A DNA stretch of 64,000 nt, from positions 57,362,970 through 57,426,969 of the forward strand of contig NC_057925.1 of NCBI RefSeq assembly GCF_018873765.1. Reading direction: 5' to 3'. Of this stretch, positions 21,486 to 32,583 are shown one piece after another. The notes beneath the pieces are model-generated. The model had not been told where the DNA came from. It did no database searches and saw only the letters and a list, made by a program, of their open reading frames with translations. Made by a program: the position numbers and the translations under genes. The stretch comes from Telopea speciosissima (lineage: Eukaryota; Streptophyta; Magnoliopsida; Proteales; Proteaceae). Each line of letters begins with the position of its first letter. The stretch's first letter is position 1.

Positions 21486-24383
21486 TTAGTGGTCATCATC
21501 AGGGATCATCTCCCCTGTAGCTGTGAACCATTTGCGTTCATATTTAGTAAACTGTTCTTCAGTTCTGTGTCCTTCTACTTCCCGTGTATTGATGGAAGGT
21601 ACATGTTTGATCTTCTCCCAATGTTTTTCACCTTCTTCAACCCTCTCAAGGAATTCCTTTGGCATAGCCAATGTAAGTTTTTGTAGTGTTGTGATGTGCC
21701 TCAGCCCACCGGGAATCCATTTTAACCCAAAAAGATCTTTAATTTCCAATATGCTCAGATTAGGCATTGCTCCTTCCTCCACTATCCAATACCTTAGCCA
21801 ATCAAACTGTACGAAGCACAAACTCTCGAGTTTAGAAAACCCTCCTGCATAGCATTTCATCACAACTCCATCGTATGTAGACCATAATGAGAGGTCCTTT
21901 AATTGGGGCAGCTTCTCGAGCATCCTCATCATGTCTTCTTTTAGATGCGTGTTAGACAATTGCAACGTTGCGAGATTCGGAGGGAAGTTGTGAAGGTCAG
22001 GTAGCTTTTGTATGCGACCATAAATGTAGAGATAATGGAGATACACATGGTTCGAAAGTGAAGGGAAAATTGTTTTGCCATTTCTAAAGTCTGATAAGTT
22101 TAGGGCCTCAAGGCGCACCAAATTGACTAGGGCCTGGGACAATTTCTCTCTGAATTTCTCCATGTCAACTCCAAGTATCCTCAAATCCCTGAGACCGGTC
22201 AACTTTTCGAGGCCATTCTCTATCCAATCACCTGAAGGAAGGAATAGTGTCTGGAGATCACTTAGATGGTGTACGTGTCTATGATGAGGAGAATGCTGTC
22301 GTCGATAAATCCCAATTATACCATTCCCAACAATGGAATCATTAAATGCCTGCTTCATTTTTATGCCATAGAATAGAAGATTCCTTAATTTACCCAATTT
22401 TAATATTTCAATGGGGAGAGATTCAATCTCGGTACCCACCACACTGAGAGTTTGTAGGTTATACAAGTTGCCAACCCAAGGTGGAAGAGTTTCCAAGCTG
22501 GTTCTACTCAAGTTCATGTACTTGAGAAAAATGAGCTTCCTTATTTCCTTGGGTAAACTTTTAATACCTGGGGCACCCTCTAGATCCAACACATTAAGTA
22601 GTTTGAACTGCCCATAAAGGGATGGGGACATTTCAATGAAGCAGAGCAATGAGCGGAGAAGCTGGTTTGAATTAGAACTCATGGAGGAGGAGAAATTGTA
22701 AGAAGCCTCCTCGGCCATATTATTTTCACCATGCTTATCTTGAAGGGCTACACGACGATAACAATTCAAGGACTCCTGAGGAGTGGAGATGATGTTAAGA
22801 AAGTTACTTTCCTTGGCTTCTGATATTGCCAAGTTCAAGAGGGGATCACGAATTATAAATGATTCAGGTACCCCATTTGATTTCCACTTCGCAACTTGAA
22901 TCAGATTCCTCTGCATCAGCTCCTCAAGGCATTCTCCGCCCACATCTTCCATTCTTAAATTCCCTCTTGGTTCTAGAAATCCCTCTGCACCCCATAGCTG
23001 AATCAATCTGTCCCTTCGCATCTCAGTATCTTCTGGAAAAACCCCAAAATAAAGAAATAAAGGCTTCAAATGACTAGGTAATTCAGAGTAACTCAAAGCC
23101 AATACCTTTTGACAGTTACTCGAGTCTAGATGCCACTTCACACTGTCGAGCACTTTCTTCCATTCAATAGGAGTAGTTAGCCTTTTATCCGATAGAAGAC
23201 CTCCCAATACCACAATAGCTAATGGTAATCCATCACATTTCTTAACAATATCCATTGCCAGATGTTTCATCTCCTTGTCGAGACTGTTGAGACGTGCTAC
23301 TGCCTCTGTGTCATCTGTGGATCGGAAGAACACTTTTGAGAAAAGCTTTAAACTATTCTCTTCATCCAAAAGTTGAAGCTTGAATGGATTAGGAGCAATG
23401 GGGTCGGCATGTCGGGCTACACCTTCATCACGAGTTGTAAGCAGCACCCTGCACTTCTGACTGTTGCATGGAACCGGGAAGGTATTTTTCAATTTATCCC
23501 AATCTTCTTTAGCCCATACATCGTCCAATAGGAAGAGATAATTCTTCTTCTCTTTGAGAAAATCGGAAAGCTTTTCCTCCAAAATTCCAGCCTCCTTTGA
23601 CGCCAATGCATCTTTCTCTGCTTCTGTGAGCACCATAACTTGTTTTATGATGTTGCACAAAACATCTTTCATTCTATATTCTTTTGATAATCGTACCCAA
23701 GCTTGACAAACAAAGTGTTTTTTCACATCATCTCTGTTGTAGATTTTTTGAGCGAGGGTGGTTTTACCCAATCCGCCCATTCCTATAACTGAGACAACAC
23801 CAAACCGTCCAAGGGGCTTCTCTTCCATCAGCAACTTTGCTAGTTCCTCTGCTTCGCTTTGTAACCCCACAACATCGACAGGCCTAAACTTTTGGGCACT
23901 CGAAGAAGCTTCAAGTTGATGATGATGCTGTGCTTGATGATCAGTTGTAGACCATGTTTGACCCCCTTGATCAACTACAGGCTTAGGCTTAATATCATAA
24001 TTAATTCTATCATCTTTCAGTTTCTTGATCTTTCCATTGATATCTTGGATCTTCCCTCTTAGCTGGTGAGCATTAATAACAAGTTTTGGAAACTTGGTGA
24101 TCTTCCCAACGATTTTGCGCCCCCGTTTCTTTGCCTCTTCATATACAAAGATGTCGATGGCATCTTCTACTTCGAAGGCCAATTCTTTGAGTTGTCTCAC
24201 CCACTCTTTCGCTGGCTCACTTTTGTGGTATATTGCATCTGCGTCCTTAAAAAAGGCTGTCATCAGCCTGAGTTCTTTGCGGAGTGACTCCACTTCTGGC
24301 TTCACTTGTGACAGATAATTAGCTTCATCTATTAGTAGGGAGCCTAGTTTTTGTATCAGAATAAGGATCACACTCACAGCCAT
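21486..24383 (-). CDS. NLR-B: intact CC-NB-ARC-LRR immune receptor (965 aa)
   Basis: Single-exon CNL of the RPP13/RPM1-like kind. An Rx-type coiled coil occupies about 1-150 with the EDVID-class motif as EDAID (73-77). The NB-ARC is about 175-520: P-loop GMGGLGKTTLAQK (Lys207), kinase-2 LFLLDDVW (about 281-288), RNBS-B CRVLLTTRDEG, GLPLAIVVLGG (about 383). Irregular leucine-rich repeats fill about 560-930 and the tail is STGEMIPDDDH. Such proteins are cytosolic or membrane-associated sensors that swap ADP for ATP and assemble resistosomes. Oddity: the MHD-type motif, IIHDLLLN in NLR-D/E style, reads IIRDPLLN here, replacing the ADP-sensing His by Arg512 and adding a Pro. His changes at this site can cause auto-activity or loss of function. 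The start is fixed by alignment with NLR-D/E. The effector recognised is unknown. Confidence 0.93.
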   Translation of the reverse strand: MAVSVILILIQKLGSLLIDEANYLSQVKPEVESLRKELRLMTAFFKDADAIYHKSEPAKEWVRQLKELAFEVEDAIDIFVYEEAKKRGRKIVGKITKFPKLVINAHQLRGKIQDINGKIKKLKDDRINYDIKPKPVVDQGGQTWSTTDHQAQHHHQLEASSSAQKFRPVDVVGLQSEAEELAKLLMEEKPLGRFGVVSVIGMGGLGKTTLAQKIYNRDDVKKHFVCQAWVRLSKEYRMKDVLCNIIKQVMVLTEAEKDALASKEAGILEEKLSDFLKEKKNYLFLLDDVWAKEDWDKLKNTFPVPCNSQKCRVLLTTRDEGVARHADPIAPNPFKLQLLDEENSLKLFSKVFFRSTDDTEAVARLNSLDKEMKHLAMDIVKKCDGLPLAIVVLGGLLSDKRLTTPIEWKKVLDSVKWHLDSSNCQKVLALSYSELPSHLKPLFLYFGVFPEDTEMRRDRLIQLWGAEGFLEPRGNLRMEDVGGECLEELMQRNLIQVAKWKSNGVPESFIIRDPLLNLAISEAKESNFLNIISTPQESLNCYRRVALQDKHGENNMAEEASYNFSSSMSSNSNQLLRSLLCFIEMSPSLYGQFKLLNVLDLEGAPGIKSLPKEIRKLIFLKYMNLSRTSLETLPPWVGNLYNLQTLSVVGTEIESLPIEILKLGKLRNLLFYGIKMKQAFNDSIVGNGIIGIYRRQHSPHHRHVHHLSDLQTLFLPSGDWIENGLEKLTGLRDLRILGVDMEKFREKLSQALVNLVRLEALNLSDFRNGKTIFPSLSNHVYLHYLYIYGRIQKLPDLHNFPPNLATLQLSNTHLKEDMMRMLEKLPQLKDLSLWSTYDGVVMKCYAGGFSKLESLCFVQFDWLRYWIVEEGAMPNLSILEIKDLFGLKWIPGGLRHITTLQKLTLAMPKEFLERVEEGEKHWEKIKHVPSINTREVEGHRTEEQFTKYERKWFTATGEMIPDDDH

Positions 24384-25534
24384 AGTTTCTCTTTTCTACT
24401 TATCTAGAGAAAATGTCAAAACCTTTCTCGTTCTTTAGAGCTTAAAAGCCAAGGAATTTACTCTTCTTCTGATCTCTTCCTCACTTTTTATCGTTCCTGC
24501 AGAACATAATCTTGTGATGTAATATTTGACAAGATCTCATCTGTTCTACTTGTTATATTATACTCATGATAACATGTTATTCAGCATCACCCAGAAATTA
24601 AAAAGTGGCAACCATGAATTTAAAGAGTTATGAACTCCATCTTGCTACTAAGTATTTCATGTGTGGGGATTTTTATCTGTTTATTTGATAAATTCACAAA
24701 TAGTATCAAAGATGGTTATCTTTTTAAAATGGTAGAAGTAAGGGTGTAAATCGGAACAGTTTTAGGTTATAGGTCTAGTTCATAATTGATTCCAGTCCTA
24801 TGGGTCAGGTCAGAACCGTGTCCCGTTTATCTAATCAATTCCAAATTCGAGAACTGAACGAATTGCTAATAGTTGGGACGGTTATGGTTTCTAATCGATT
24901 TTAGGTATCAACTATTACAGTGTTCAAAAATTCAAAATTGTTACCCATAAACATACAAATAACCAAATACAATCAAGAAAAGCAAAAACTACCCTCTCAA
25001 CTACATCAATAAACACATCGGAAATTTCTGAAAAAAAAATTGAAGGCAGTCCTAATCAATCATCAATCATCAATCCTAGAGAGTGTAATAAAACCAGGAA
25101 ATAACACCGAAAGAAAGAAACCATGATGAGAAAGACACTTACCTTGTAGTGATTGAGAGAACCCTAAACCCAGAACTTCACAAAACGGGTTTGAGTCGCA
25201 ATCAATTGTGGCTTTTCGTGTTTGGACCATCCATTTCAAACCTTCCTTCATCTACACTGTATATCTAAAGCATAAAACCACCACCATCATCATCATCTTC
25301 ATCTTCTTCTCCTCCTCCTCAAGTGTTATTAATTTGTATAGGAAACACTCTCTGAACCTTTTGGTATTTGCAAAGATATCAAGTGGAAAGGAGGATCTTT
25401 GAAGGAAACAAGAATGCACTGGTTAGCGTTCTTTTTCCCTTTCTTTAATAATGGAGGCATCCTTCCTAGGAAGGAGACTGAAATACTGTGTAAAATTTCT
25501 TTTAATGATATAGAGTCAAACTCTGAAGCTGTTT
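24384..25534. other. 5' flank of NLR-B
   Basis: The first 600 bp (for example TGTTATTCAGCATCACCCAG and AAGGGTGTAAATCGGAAC) are homologous to the 5' flanks of NLR-D (about 40140-40420) and NLR-E (53580-53670). The promoter of NLR-B must lie here but I could not define a TATA box with confidence. A CAT/CTT-rich run lies at about 25283-25320. Confidence 0.55.
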
Positions 25535-25601
25535 CCAAATGAGAACACATGACCACTTGGTAACAATGGAGAAACATTGACCGTTGCACCAAGGCCCCCC
25601 A
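25535..25601 (-). mobile_element. Au-type SINE fragment
   Basis: The plus strand has CATGACCACTTGGTAACAAT followed by TTGACCGTTGCACCAAGGCC. These are the reverse complement of the tRNA-like head of Au SINEs (GGCCTTGGTGCAACGGT is the A-box side). Only the head region is recognisable. Confidence 0.6.
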
Positions 25602-25855
25602 ATTGTGTCCACGAAGATCGGGTTATGGTCCAAACCAATAGCAACCTTGATAAACACAGCAGCTTTCTCGTATGTAGTTCTCAATTGAGCATGGGCTAGG
25701 GCTGAGTCTAACTTGGTTCTAATGTTTGTTGATCGACTTCTCATGTTGTTCTAAGTATAAGTGGAACCATTAGAACCCAAGTCTAGAAGATTACATTGAT
25801 TATGTTCCTCAATTAAAGAATGTCGTGCATACCTTTTCGGTTTCCCCTAACCAAC

Positions 25856-26012
25856 GGACTTTTATCTGCTGCTGTAACTGGAGCGCTGCTGTGCACATCA
25901 TGCGGTGCAGCAGCGGCCATGTGTGTGTACAGTGGGGCCTGCTGTGCACACATGGCCACTGTTGCACCGCATGATGCGCACAGCAGTGCTCCAGTTACAG
26001 CAGCAGACAAAA
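25856..26012. mobile_element. Foldback MITE, family shared with 55205-55317
   Basis: Long near-perfect arms: left TCTGCTGCTGTAACTGGAGC then GCTGCTGTGCACATCATGCG; right GCATGATGCGCACAGCAGTG then CTCCAGTTACAGCAGCAGA. The centre is CATGTGTGTGTACAGTGGG. A diverged relative lies at 55205-55317. High arm identity suggests recent insertion. Frames on both strands here are palindrome artefacts. Confidence 0.8.
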
Positions 26013-26497
26013 ATTCCCAACATTTTCTCCCAATGATTGTGCTTTCTTCCCTTTTGCTTCATTATAGATAATAAGCTATACTGAACTATGCAAGTTAGTT
26101 TGAGTAATGGATATGAATGTTAATGAATTTACAACATAAAAACTAAAGGTCTTGATAAGCATCACAGAGTTTATTGATTTGCCATCATTATCATGATGCT
26201 ATATCAACAAACATGCTTAGTTGGGTCCAAGTGATAGAGGTCTCTACACTTATCCCACGGATCAAATCTTAAAACAAAGTTTGTCGAATTCCCTCTCTAT
26301 ATGATGTATGTACGGTCATGCAGTGGACACAACCATCAAGAAATTTAACAATTTGAGAATTAAAAGATAGAGACACAAATTAAAGACTAGTGTACATAAC
26401 ATTTTTTTTTTTGGAGAGAGAGAGAGAGAGGATCCAAACTAGCTACCAACTCTAGATGCATATATGCAAGGTTGGCAAGATCCACGAGCTTTCCATT
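26013..26497. other. 3' flank of NLR-C
   Basis: 26080-26390 matches the NLR-A 3' flank at 14405-14710. A (GA)n run at about 26414-26430 follows the pseudogene on its 3' side. The predicted second UTR exon found beside NLR-A, -B, -D and -E is missing, apparently lost at a T-run junction near 26401-26412. Confidence 0.55.
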
Positions 26498-29365
26498 TAG
26501 TGGTCATCAGGGATCATTTCCCCTGTAGATGCGAACCATTCATGTTCATATTTAGTGGTCATCAGGGATCCAAATGTTTTTACTTCCCTGGTATATATTG
26601 ATGGAAGGTACATGTTTGATCTTCTCCCAATCTCCTCCACCTTCTTTAACCCTCTCAAGGAACTCCTTTGGCATAGTCAATGTAAGTTTCTGTAGTGTTG
26701 TGATGTGCCTCAGTCCACTAGGAATCCATTTTAACCCCAAAAGGCGATTAATTTCCAATTTTCTCAGATTAGGCATTGCTCCTTCCTCCATTATCCAATA
26801 CCTTAACCAATCAAACAATTGGAGATTCAAAGTCTCGAGTTTAGAAAATCCCCCTGCAAAGCATTTCATCACAACTCCATCGTATGGAGACCAAGATAAT
26901 GTGAGGTCCTTTAATTGGGATAGCTTCTCCAGTGTCTCCATCATGTCTTCTTTTAGATTTACGTCAGCCAATCGCAACCTTGCGAGATTCGGAGGGAAGT
27001 TGTCAAGGCCAGGTAGATTTTGTATGGGTCCAAAAATGTCGAGATCATAAAGATATACATGGCTCGAAAGTGAAGGAAAAAAAGTTTTGCCAAATCCATA
27101 TTCTACCAAGTGTAAGACCTCAAGGCGCACCAAATTGATTAGGCCTGAGACAATGCCTCTCTGAATTTCTCAATGCCAGTTCCAGTTATGCTCAAGTCCC
27201 TGAGATCGGTCAACATTTCTAGGCCATTCTCTATCCAATCACCTATTGGAAGGAATAGTGTCTGGAGATCACTTAGATGGTGGATGTGTCTAGTATGATG
27301 AGGAGAAGGTCGTTGAATCCCAGTTCAACTCCTAATAATGGAGTCATTAAATGCCTGCTTCATGTTTTCGCCATAGAATAGAAGATGCCTTAGTTTACCC
27401 AATTTTAATATTTCAATGGGGAGTGATTCAATCTTGGTACCCACCACATCGGGAGTTTGTAGGTTATACAAGTTGCCAACCCAAGGTGGAAGAGTTTCCA
27501 AATTGGTTTCACTTAAGCTCAAGTACTTGAGAAAAATGAGTTTCCCTATTTCCTTGGGTAAACTTTTAATACCTGGGGCACCCTCTAGATCCAACACATT
27601 AAGTAGTTTGAACTGCCCATAAAGAGACGGCCGGGGGTACTTATTTTCAGTGAAGCAGAGCAATGAAGGAGGAGAGGGAACTGTAAGATGCCTCCTGATC
27701 AGCCATATTAGCTTCCGCACACTTATCTTGGAGGGCCACGACGATAACAATTCAAAGACTTCGGAGGAGTGGAGATGTTAAGAAAGTTACCTTCATTGGC
27801 TTCTGATATTGCCAAGTTCAAGAGGAGATCATGAATAATAAATGATTCAGGTACTCCATTTAATTTCCATTTCGCAACTTGGATCAGGTTCCTCTGCATC
27901 ACCTCCTCAAGGCATTCTCCGCCCACATCCTCCATTCTTAAATTCCCTCTTGGTTCTAGAAATCCCTCTGCAACCCATAGCCGAATCAATCTATCCCTCT
28001 CAATCTCAGTATCTTCTGGAAAAACCCCAAAAATATAGAAATAAAGGCTTCAAGTGATTAGGTAATTCGGAGTAACTCAAAGCCAATACCTTTTGACAGT
28101 TACTTGAGTACTCTAGATGCCAATTCACACTGTCGAGCACTTTCTTCTATTCAACAGCAGTAGTATTTAGCCTTTTATCAGATAAAAGACCTCCCAATAC
28201 CACAATAGCTAGTGGTAATCCATCACATTTCTTAACAATCTCCGTTGCCAGATGTTTCATTTCCTTGTTGAGACTGTTGAGACGTGCTACGGCTTCTGTT
28301 TCATCTGTGGATCGGAAGAACACCTTGGGAAAAGCTTTAAACTCTTTCCTTCATCCAAAAGTTGAAGTCTGTATGGATTAGGAGTAATCGGGTCGGCGTG
28401 TCGGGCTACACCTTCATCACGAGTTGTCAGCAACACCCTGCACTGCTGATTGTTGCATGGAACAGGGAAGGAGTTTTTCTGTTTATCCCAATCTTCTTTA
28501 CTCCATACATCGTCCAACAGGAAGAGATAAATCTTTTTCTCTTTGAGAAAATCAGAAAGCTTTTCCTCCAAAATTCCAGCCTCTTTTGACGCCAATGCCT
28601 CTTTCTCTTCTTCTGTGAGCAACATAACTTGTTTTATGATGTTGCACAAAACATCTTTCATTCTATATTCCTTTCAGATACGGATACAAGCTTGACAAAC
28701 AAAGTGTTTTTTCACATCATCTCTGTTGTAGATTTTCTGAGAGAGGGTGGTTTTCCCTAATCCACCCATACCTGTGATTGAGGCAACACCGAACCGTCCC
28801 AGGGCTCTTCTTTCATCAGTATCTTCGCTAGCACCTCTGCTTCGCTTTGTAACCCCACGACATAGTTGACAGGCCGAATGAAGTTTTGGGCACCCGAAGT
28901 AGCTTCAAGTTGATGATGATGTGCTTGATGATCAGTAGAAGACCGTGTTTGACCACCCTTATCTAGAGGTTTAATATCAAAATTAATTCTATCATCTTTC
29001 AACTTCTTGATCTTTCCATTGATATTTTGGATCTTCACTCTTAGCTGGTGAGAATTAATAAGAAGTCTGGGGATTTTGGTGATCTTCCCAACGACGCTGC
29101 CCTGCCGTTTCTGCGCCTCTTCGTATACAAAGACGGCGATGATGTCTTCTGCTTCGAAGGCCAAATCTCTGAGTTGTCTTACCCACTCTTTGGCTGGCTC
29201 GCTTTTGTGGTATATTGCATCTGCGTCCTTGAGATAGGCAGTCATCAGCCTAAGTTCTTTGTGGAGTGACTCCACTTCTGGCTTCACTTGTGAGACATAA
29301 TTAGCTTCATCTATTAGTAGTAAGCCTAATTTCTGTACCAGCAGAAGGATCGCCATTTCCGCCAT
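26498..29365 (-). pseudogene. NLR-C: CNL pseudogene with several frameshifts
   Basis: Full-length relic in the same arrangement as NLR-B/E. The first open part (29365-28757, 202 codons) holds the coiled coil with FEAEDIIAVFVY and the NB-ARC linker up to the P-loop. Later parts, in shifted frames, are 28661-28287 (NB-ARC with LFLLDDVWSKEDW and CRVLLTTRDEG), 27989-27723 (IIHDLLLNLAIS, the MHD region), 27750-27325 (early LRRs) and 27133-26552 (late LRRs, ending NIWIPDDH). At least four frame breaks separate them. The 3' end carries a short repeat: TTTAGTGGTCATCAGGGATC occurs at both 26495-26514 and about 26551-26570, so the original STGEMIPDDH end survives beyond the new stop. No full receptor can be made. 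Confidence 0.88.
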
Positions 29366-29715
29366 ATTTTCTCTTTTCTACTTGTCTCGATTGAAAAATC
29401 AAAGCTTTCTAGCTCTGTAGTGTCTGACAGGGCTAGAATCTCAGGTATTCCTTCTTATTTTGCGGTAGTGTATGACAATATCGAGTTCGGTTTCTCTGCA
29501 CGTATCAATACGTATCAACAGGTGAACGTATATGTGAGAGCCAACCACCTGTCCTATTTTTACCATTTACAAAGGTTGGAGGGGTTTTTACAAAAATAAA
29601 ATTAAAATGTGATTAACTCTGAGATGGACATTCAATGGCTAGTACTAGCAATGATCCATTCTCGACAATGTCTCACCTGGGAACTATCAATTTTAAGAGT
29701 GGTAGAGTCCAAATT
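29366..29715. other. 5' flank of NLR-C
   Basis: Begins with the cluster leader (minus strand AGAAAAGAGAAAATATGGC). The rest is AT-rich with no other gene. Confidence 0.5.
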
Positions 29716-30603
29716 TTTTCTTTTGGGAAAATTACATATACCTCCCCTGTACTTTGCCCTAATTACATGTTCCTCCCCTTGGTTTTTCCACCTTACATTT
29801 TGATCCCTTATGGCTGACAGTGTTAGAGTGCTGTTAATTAATGGTTTGAAAAGACAATATTACCCTTGTTCTAAAACACCACAAGTAGAATTACAATGAT
29901 ACCCTTTTCATCGTCTTCAACCTTAAAACACCCATTTCTTTCCTCCTCCACCGCAGCCACCACTACCGCCATCACTACAGCCACTGCCTCCTCCAACGCC
30001 ACCACTGCCGCTGCCTCCTCCTCCTCCTCCTCCTCCTCGTACTCTTATTCCCTAAAACTTTAAAGTCACACACTAAATGTTGACCCTTCTATTTGCAGAT
30101 TATGTTTCAATTAAATGTTAGTAAATTACAATCAGAAAAAGCTTAAGGGGTGAAATAGAAGAATCAAACTTGGATTTGATAATAGATCGAGTGGAAGATT
30201 GATTGCTCACCTTGGTATATACCAAGCAGGTGGAAGATCGAAAACCATAGAAAACCCTAAACACCAAAACCCCCAACCCCAAAACCCATCCAGAAAAAAG
30301 AAAAAGAATGAGGATAGCTCCTATCGTTTTTGCTCTGTTATTAGCTCTTCTGAACCGCCTTGCTCCTCCTTCTTCGGAGCTTCCATGGCAGGTTGTGCCT
30401 TCGCCGATGAAGTTGGAGGTTCTGATCTCCACCCCCAAAAAAGAGAAAAAGAAACAAAAGGGCATAGCTAGCTATAGCTCACCTGGAGTTCCTAGAAGAT
30501 TCCTCTTCTTCTTCACCACTGACACAAGAGCTGGATTGGGAGGAGGGTTAGGGTTTGGATTGGTTTCCTAATGAGCAAAACCTCTGAATGTAGTGAGAGA
30601 TGG

Positions 30604-30850
30604 GTTGTTCTCCCCTTCCAATGCCCTGCTCTTGAACAAAAATGGGTAGTCTAATGCCATTAAACTCTATGAGAAAACTGATCTCCGAAATTCCTCTTTC
30701 TAACTTGAATATGTGATAAAAAAATATGTTGTTCTCCCCTTCCAATGCCTTGCTCTTGAACAAAAATGAGTACTCTATTGCCATTAAACTCTATGAGAAA
30801 ACTGATCTCCGAAATTCCTCTTTCTAACTTGAATATGTGATAAAAAAAAA
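30604..30850. repeat. 124-bp tandem duplication inside the MULE
   Basis: Two direct copies begin GTTGTTCTCCCCTTCCAATG at 30604 and 30728. Both contain CATTAAACTCTATGAGAAAA and end near GAATATGTGATAAAAAAA. They differ at only a few positions, so the duplication is recent relative to the element. Confidence 0.85.
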
Positions 30851-31378
30851 TCTATTGAATTCTGTTGTTTCTGCAACTTTTATCTCTTCCATTACATCAT
30901 TGGAAGATGCCAATGGGATGAAGCTTCTTAATCTTGAGATGAAACGATTCCACACAAGACAGACGTCTCCGAAGCATTCGTTGCCTCTGTTTTGGACCCC
31001 TGAATCTCTTAAAAGTTCTAGGGCTCTCGGGTGAAGCTCAAAATTGGATTTCCCAAGATTTACTTGAAACCCAGTCTGATTTTTGTTTTTCTGATCAAAC
31101 AAAACCCAATATCTTATAGCAGTAGCAGCAACGAATAGACCATATTCGTCTTCAAATCCATTTTTGTATGAATTTTGGGTTTCTCGAGCTGCTTTTGTTG
31201 TTTCTTGTTCTTCTCAAAGAAAACCCAGCCAATTATAATCACACTGTGATGCAGGCTGTAATCTAACTTGACTCATCCAAGGGCGAGGTTGGAACTTGGA
31301 ATTGAAATTTTTGCAAATTGGCAAAATGGGTGGTTTTCTATCACCGAATTGTAATTATGTTGTTCCCTTTTTTTTCAT

Positions 31379-31681
31379 TCAACAATGAATCCCTCCAACT
31401 GAAGCTGGAACCGTCGATGTTGGTGGAGCTGCCTTGGGAGCTTGCACTGGTAGAGCTAAAACTACCGTCGGTGGTGTCGTTCTTGGTGTTGCTACTGGGG
31501 CTGGGGTTTTAGGCGTGGTCGGCGTGGTTGCTACAGCTGGTGGTGATGAAACTGACGTGATCAGAGTAGTTGGTGGTATGGTAGTCGGCGTTGCCGTCGG
31601 GGCTTGACCGTTGACCATCGCAATGTAGAGAAGGAGGAGGAAGATGAAGGAGGGTAAAAGGGTCATCTGACAAGGACCCAA
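31379..31681 (-). CDS. Arabinogalactan-protein-like frame captured in the MULE (100 aa)
   Basis: The frame has a hydrophobic signal peptide (MTLLPSFIFLLLLYIAMVNG; likely start Met6 rather than Met1). A Pro/Thr/Ala-rich body follows, full of AP, TP and PA dipeptides (QAPTATPTTIPPTT, TPKTPAPVATPRTTPP, APKAAPPTSTVP), the glycomodules of classical arabinogalactan proteins, which act at the cell surface. The hydrophobic C-terminal GPI-anchor signal of a complete classical AGP is absent: the frame ends SVGGIHC. It is therefore probably a truncated gene copy carried by the transposon. Whether it is transcribed is unknown. Confidence 0.5.
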   Translation of the reverse strand: MGPCQMTLLPSFIFLLLLYIAMVNGQAPTATPTTIPPTTLITSVSSPPAVATTPTTPKTPAPVATPRTTPPTVVLALPVQAPKAAPPTSTVPASVGGIHC

Positions 31682-31875
31682 GGTTAGTTTAGGGATTATG
31701 AAAAATCTAACTATGCCACGTCAGCACCTAACAGACGGATGCTAACGGCAGGGGAGGAATTAGTAATTTTTGAAAAACTACAGGGGAATCGTATGTAAGA
31801 TGGGAAAACCAAGGGGAGGAACGTGTAATTAGGGCAACGTATAGGGGAGGTATATGTAATTTTCCCTTTTCTTTT

Positions 31876-32583
31876 TATTATATTTTTTAGGTGTACGGTC
31901 TTGCATCAAACCATTGGATGGGTGAAGGACTGTTAGGTGTAAAATTGTATATCATGTATGAGCGTGCACAAAACCTCTATCCAATTATTAGGTGTAAAAT
32001 TGAATAAACATTTTACCTATTTTTTATGTCAGCCGTGGACTCCACTATTTCTCTTTTATATGTCAAAGCGTGGACTCCACCTTGCTCTTAGGTAACCTGT
32101 ACATTTGTTTTGGTAGGGCAGAGTTGGTGATGAAAACGGTGTGGGGATTTGCCTTTATTTATTCATTTGACAAGTTCACAGTGGAGGATGTAAAGAATAT
32201 CTTTCTGAAACATCAATTTTTATTCTCTCAAGTGCGATGTACTATTCAATGCACCTTTAAAGGTGCACTTGACAATGCACCACACTTGAGAGGATGAAAA
32301 GCCTTGAAATGGTATAAAAGAAGACAGGTCCAGCCTGTGTATTAAATTTTTATCCGTCCAATGCACTTTAAGGGTGCACTAGGTAGGGCATCACACTTGA
32401 GAGGATGAAAATTCCTGAAATGGTGTATTATCCGTGAGCACATTTCATTCATCATCACCTAGATTTCTGTAAGTTGTCCATTTGAATTGTTTTACCATAG
32501 ATATCAATGGATCAACATAAAGGATCGTGCACTCTACCTTGTGAGAAGGTTCGTCATGTGTGGAATAAACAAAGTCATGTCCT
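31876..32583. other. 5' flank of NLR-C continued, with two short hairpins
   Basis: 32226-32293 is an imperfect palindrome (CTCTCAAGTGCGATG against CACCACACTTGAGAG). A related half-copy lies at about 32345-32402. 32490-32583 matches 18325-18440 upstream of NLR-A. Confidence 0.55.

Larger units (their letters stand above)
29716..31875. mobile_element. Pack-MULE-like element (29725-31866) with 9-bp target duplication
   Basis: Terminal inverted repeats of about 70 bp begin GGGAAAATTACATATACCTC on both ends (left from 29725, right from 31866 on the other strand) and continue CCCTAATTACA[T/C]GTTCCTCC. The 9-bp duplication TTTTCTTTT flanks them at 29716-29724 and 31867-31875. Long TIRs with a 9-bp target duplication are diagnostic of Mutator-like elements. 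The 2142-bp element has no transposase. It contains an arabinogalactan-protein-like frame (31379-31681, -), a CTCC/CCACC-rich tract (about 29943-30045) and a 124-bp internal tandem duplication (30604-30850). Gene pieces without transposase make it a Pack-MULE candidate; it sits in the 5' flank of NLR-C. Confidence 0.85.

Noticed and set aside
21489-22284. Plus-strand open frames opposite NLR-B (for example 21523-21852), and similar frames opposite NLR-A, -C, -D, -E and -F
   Set aside because: They recur at the same places opposite every NLR copy, lack domains, and are explained by the codon composition of the minus-strand genes.
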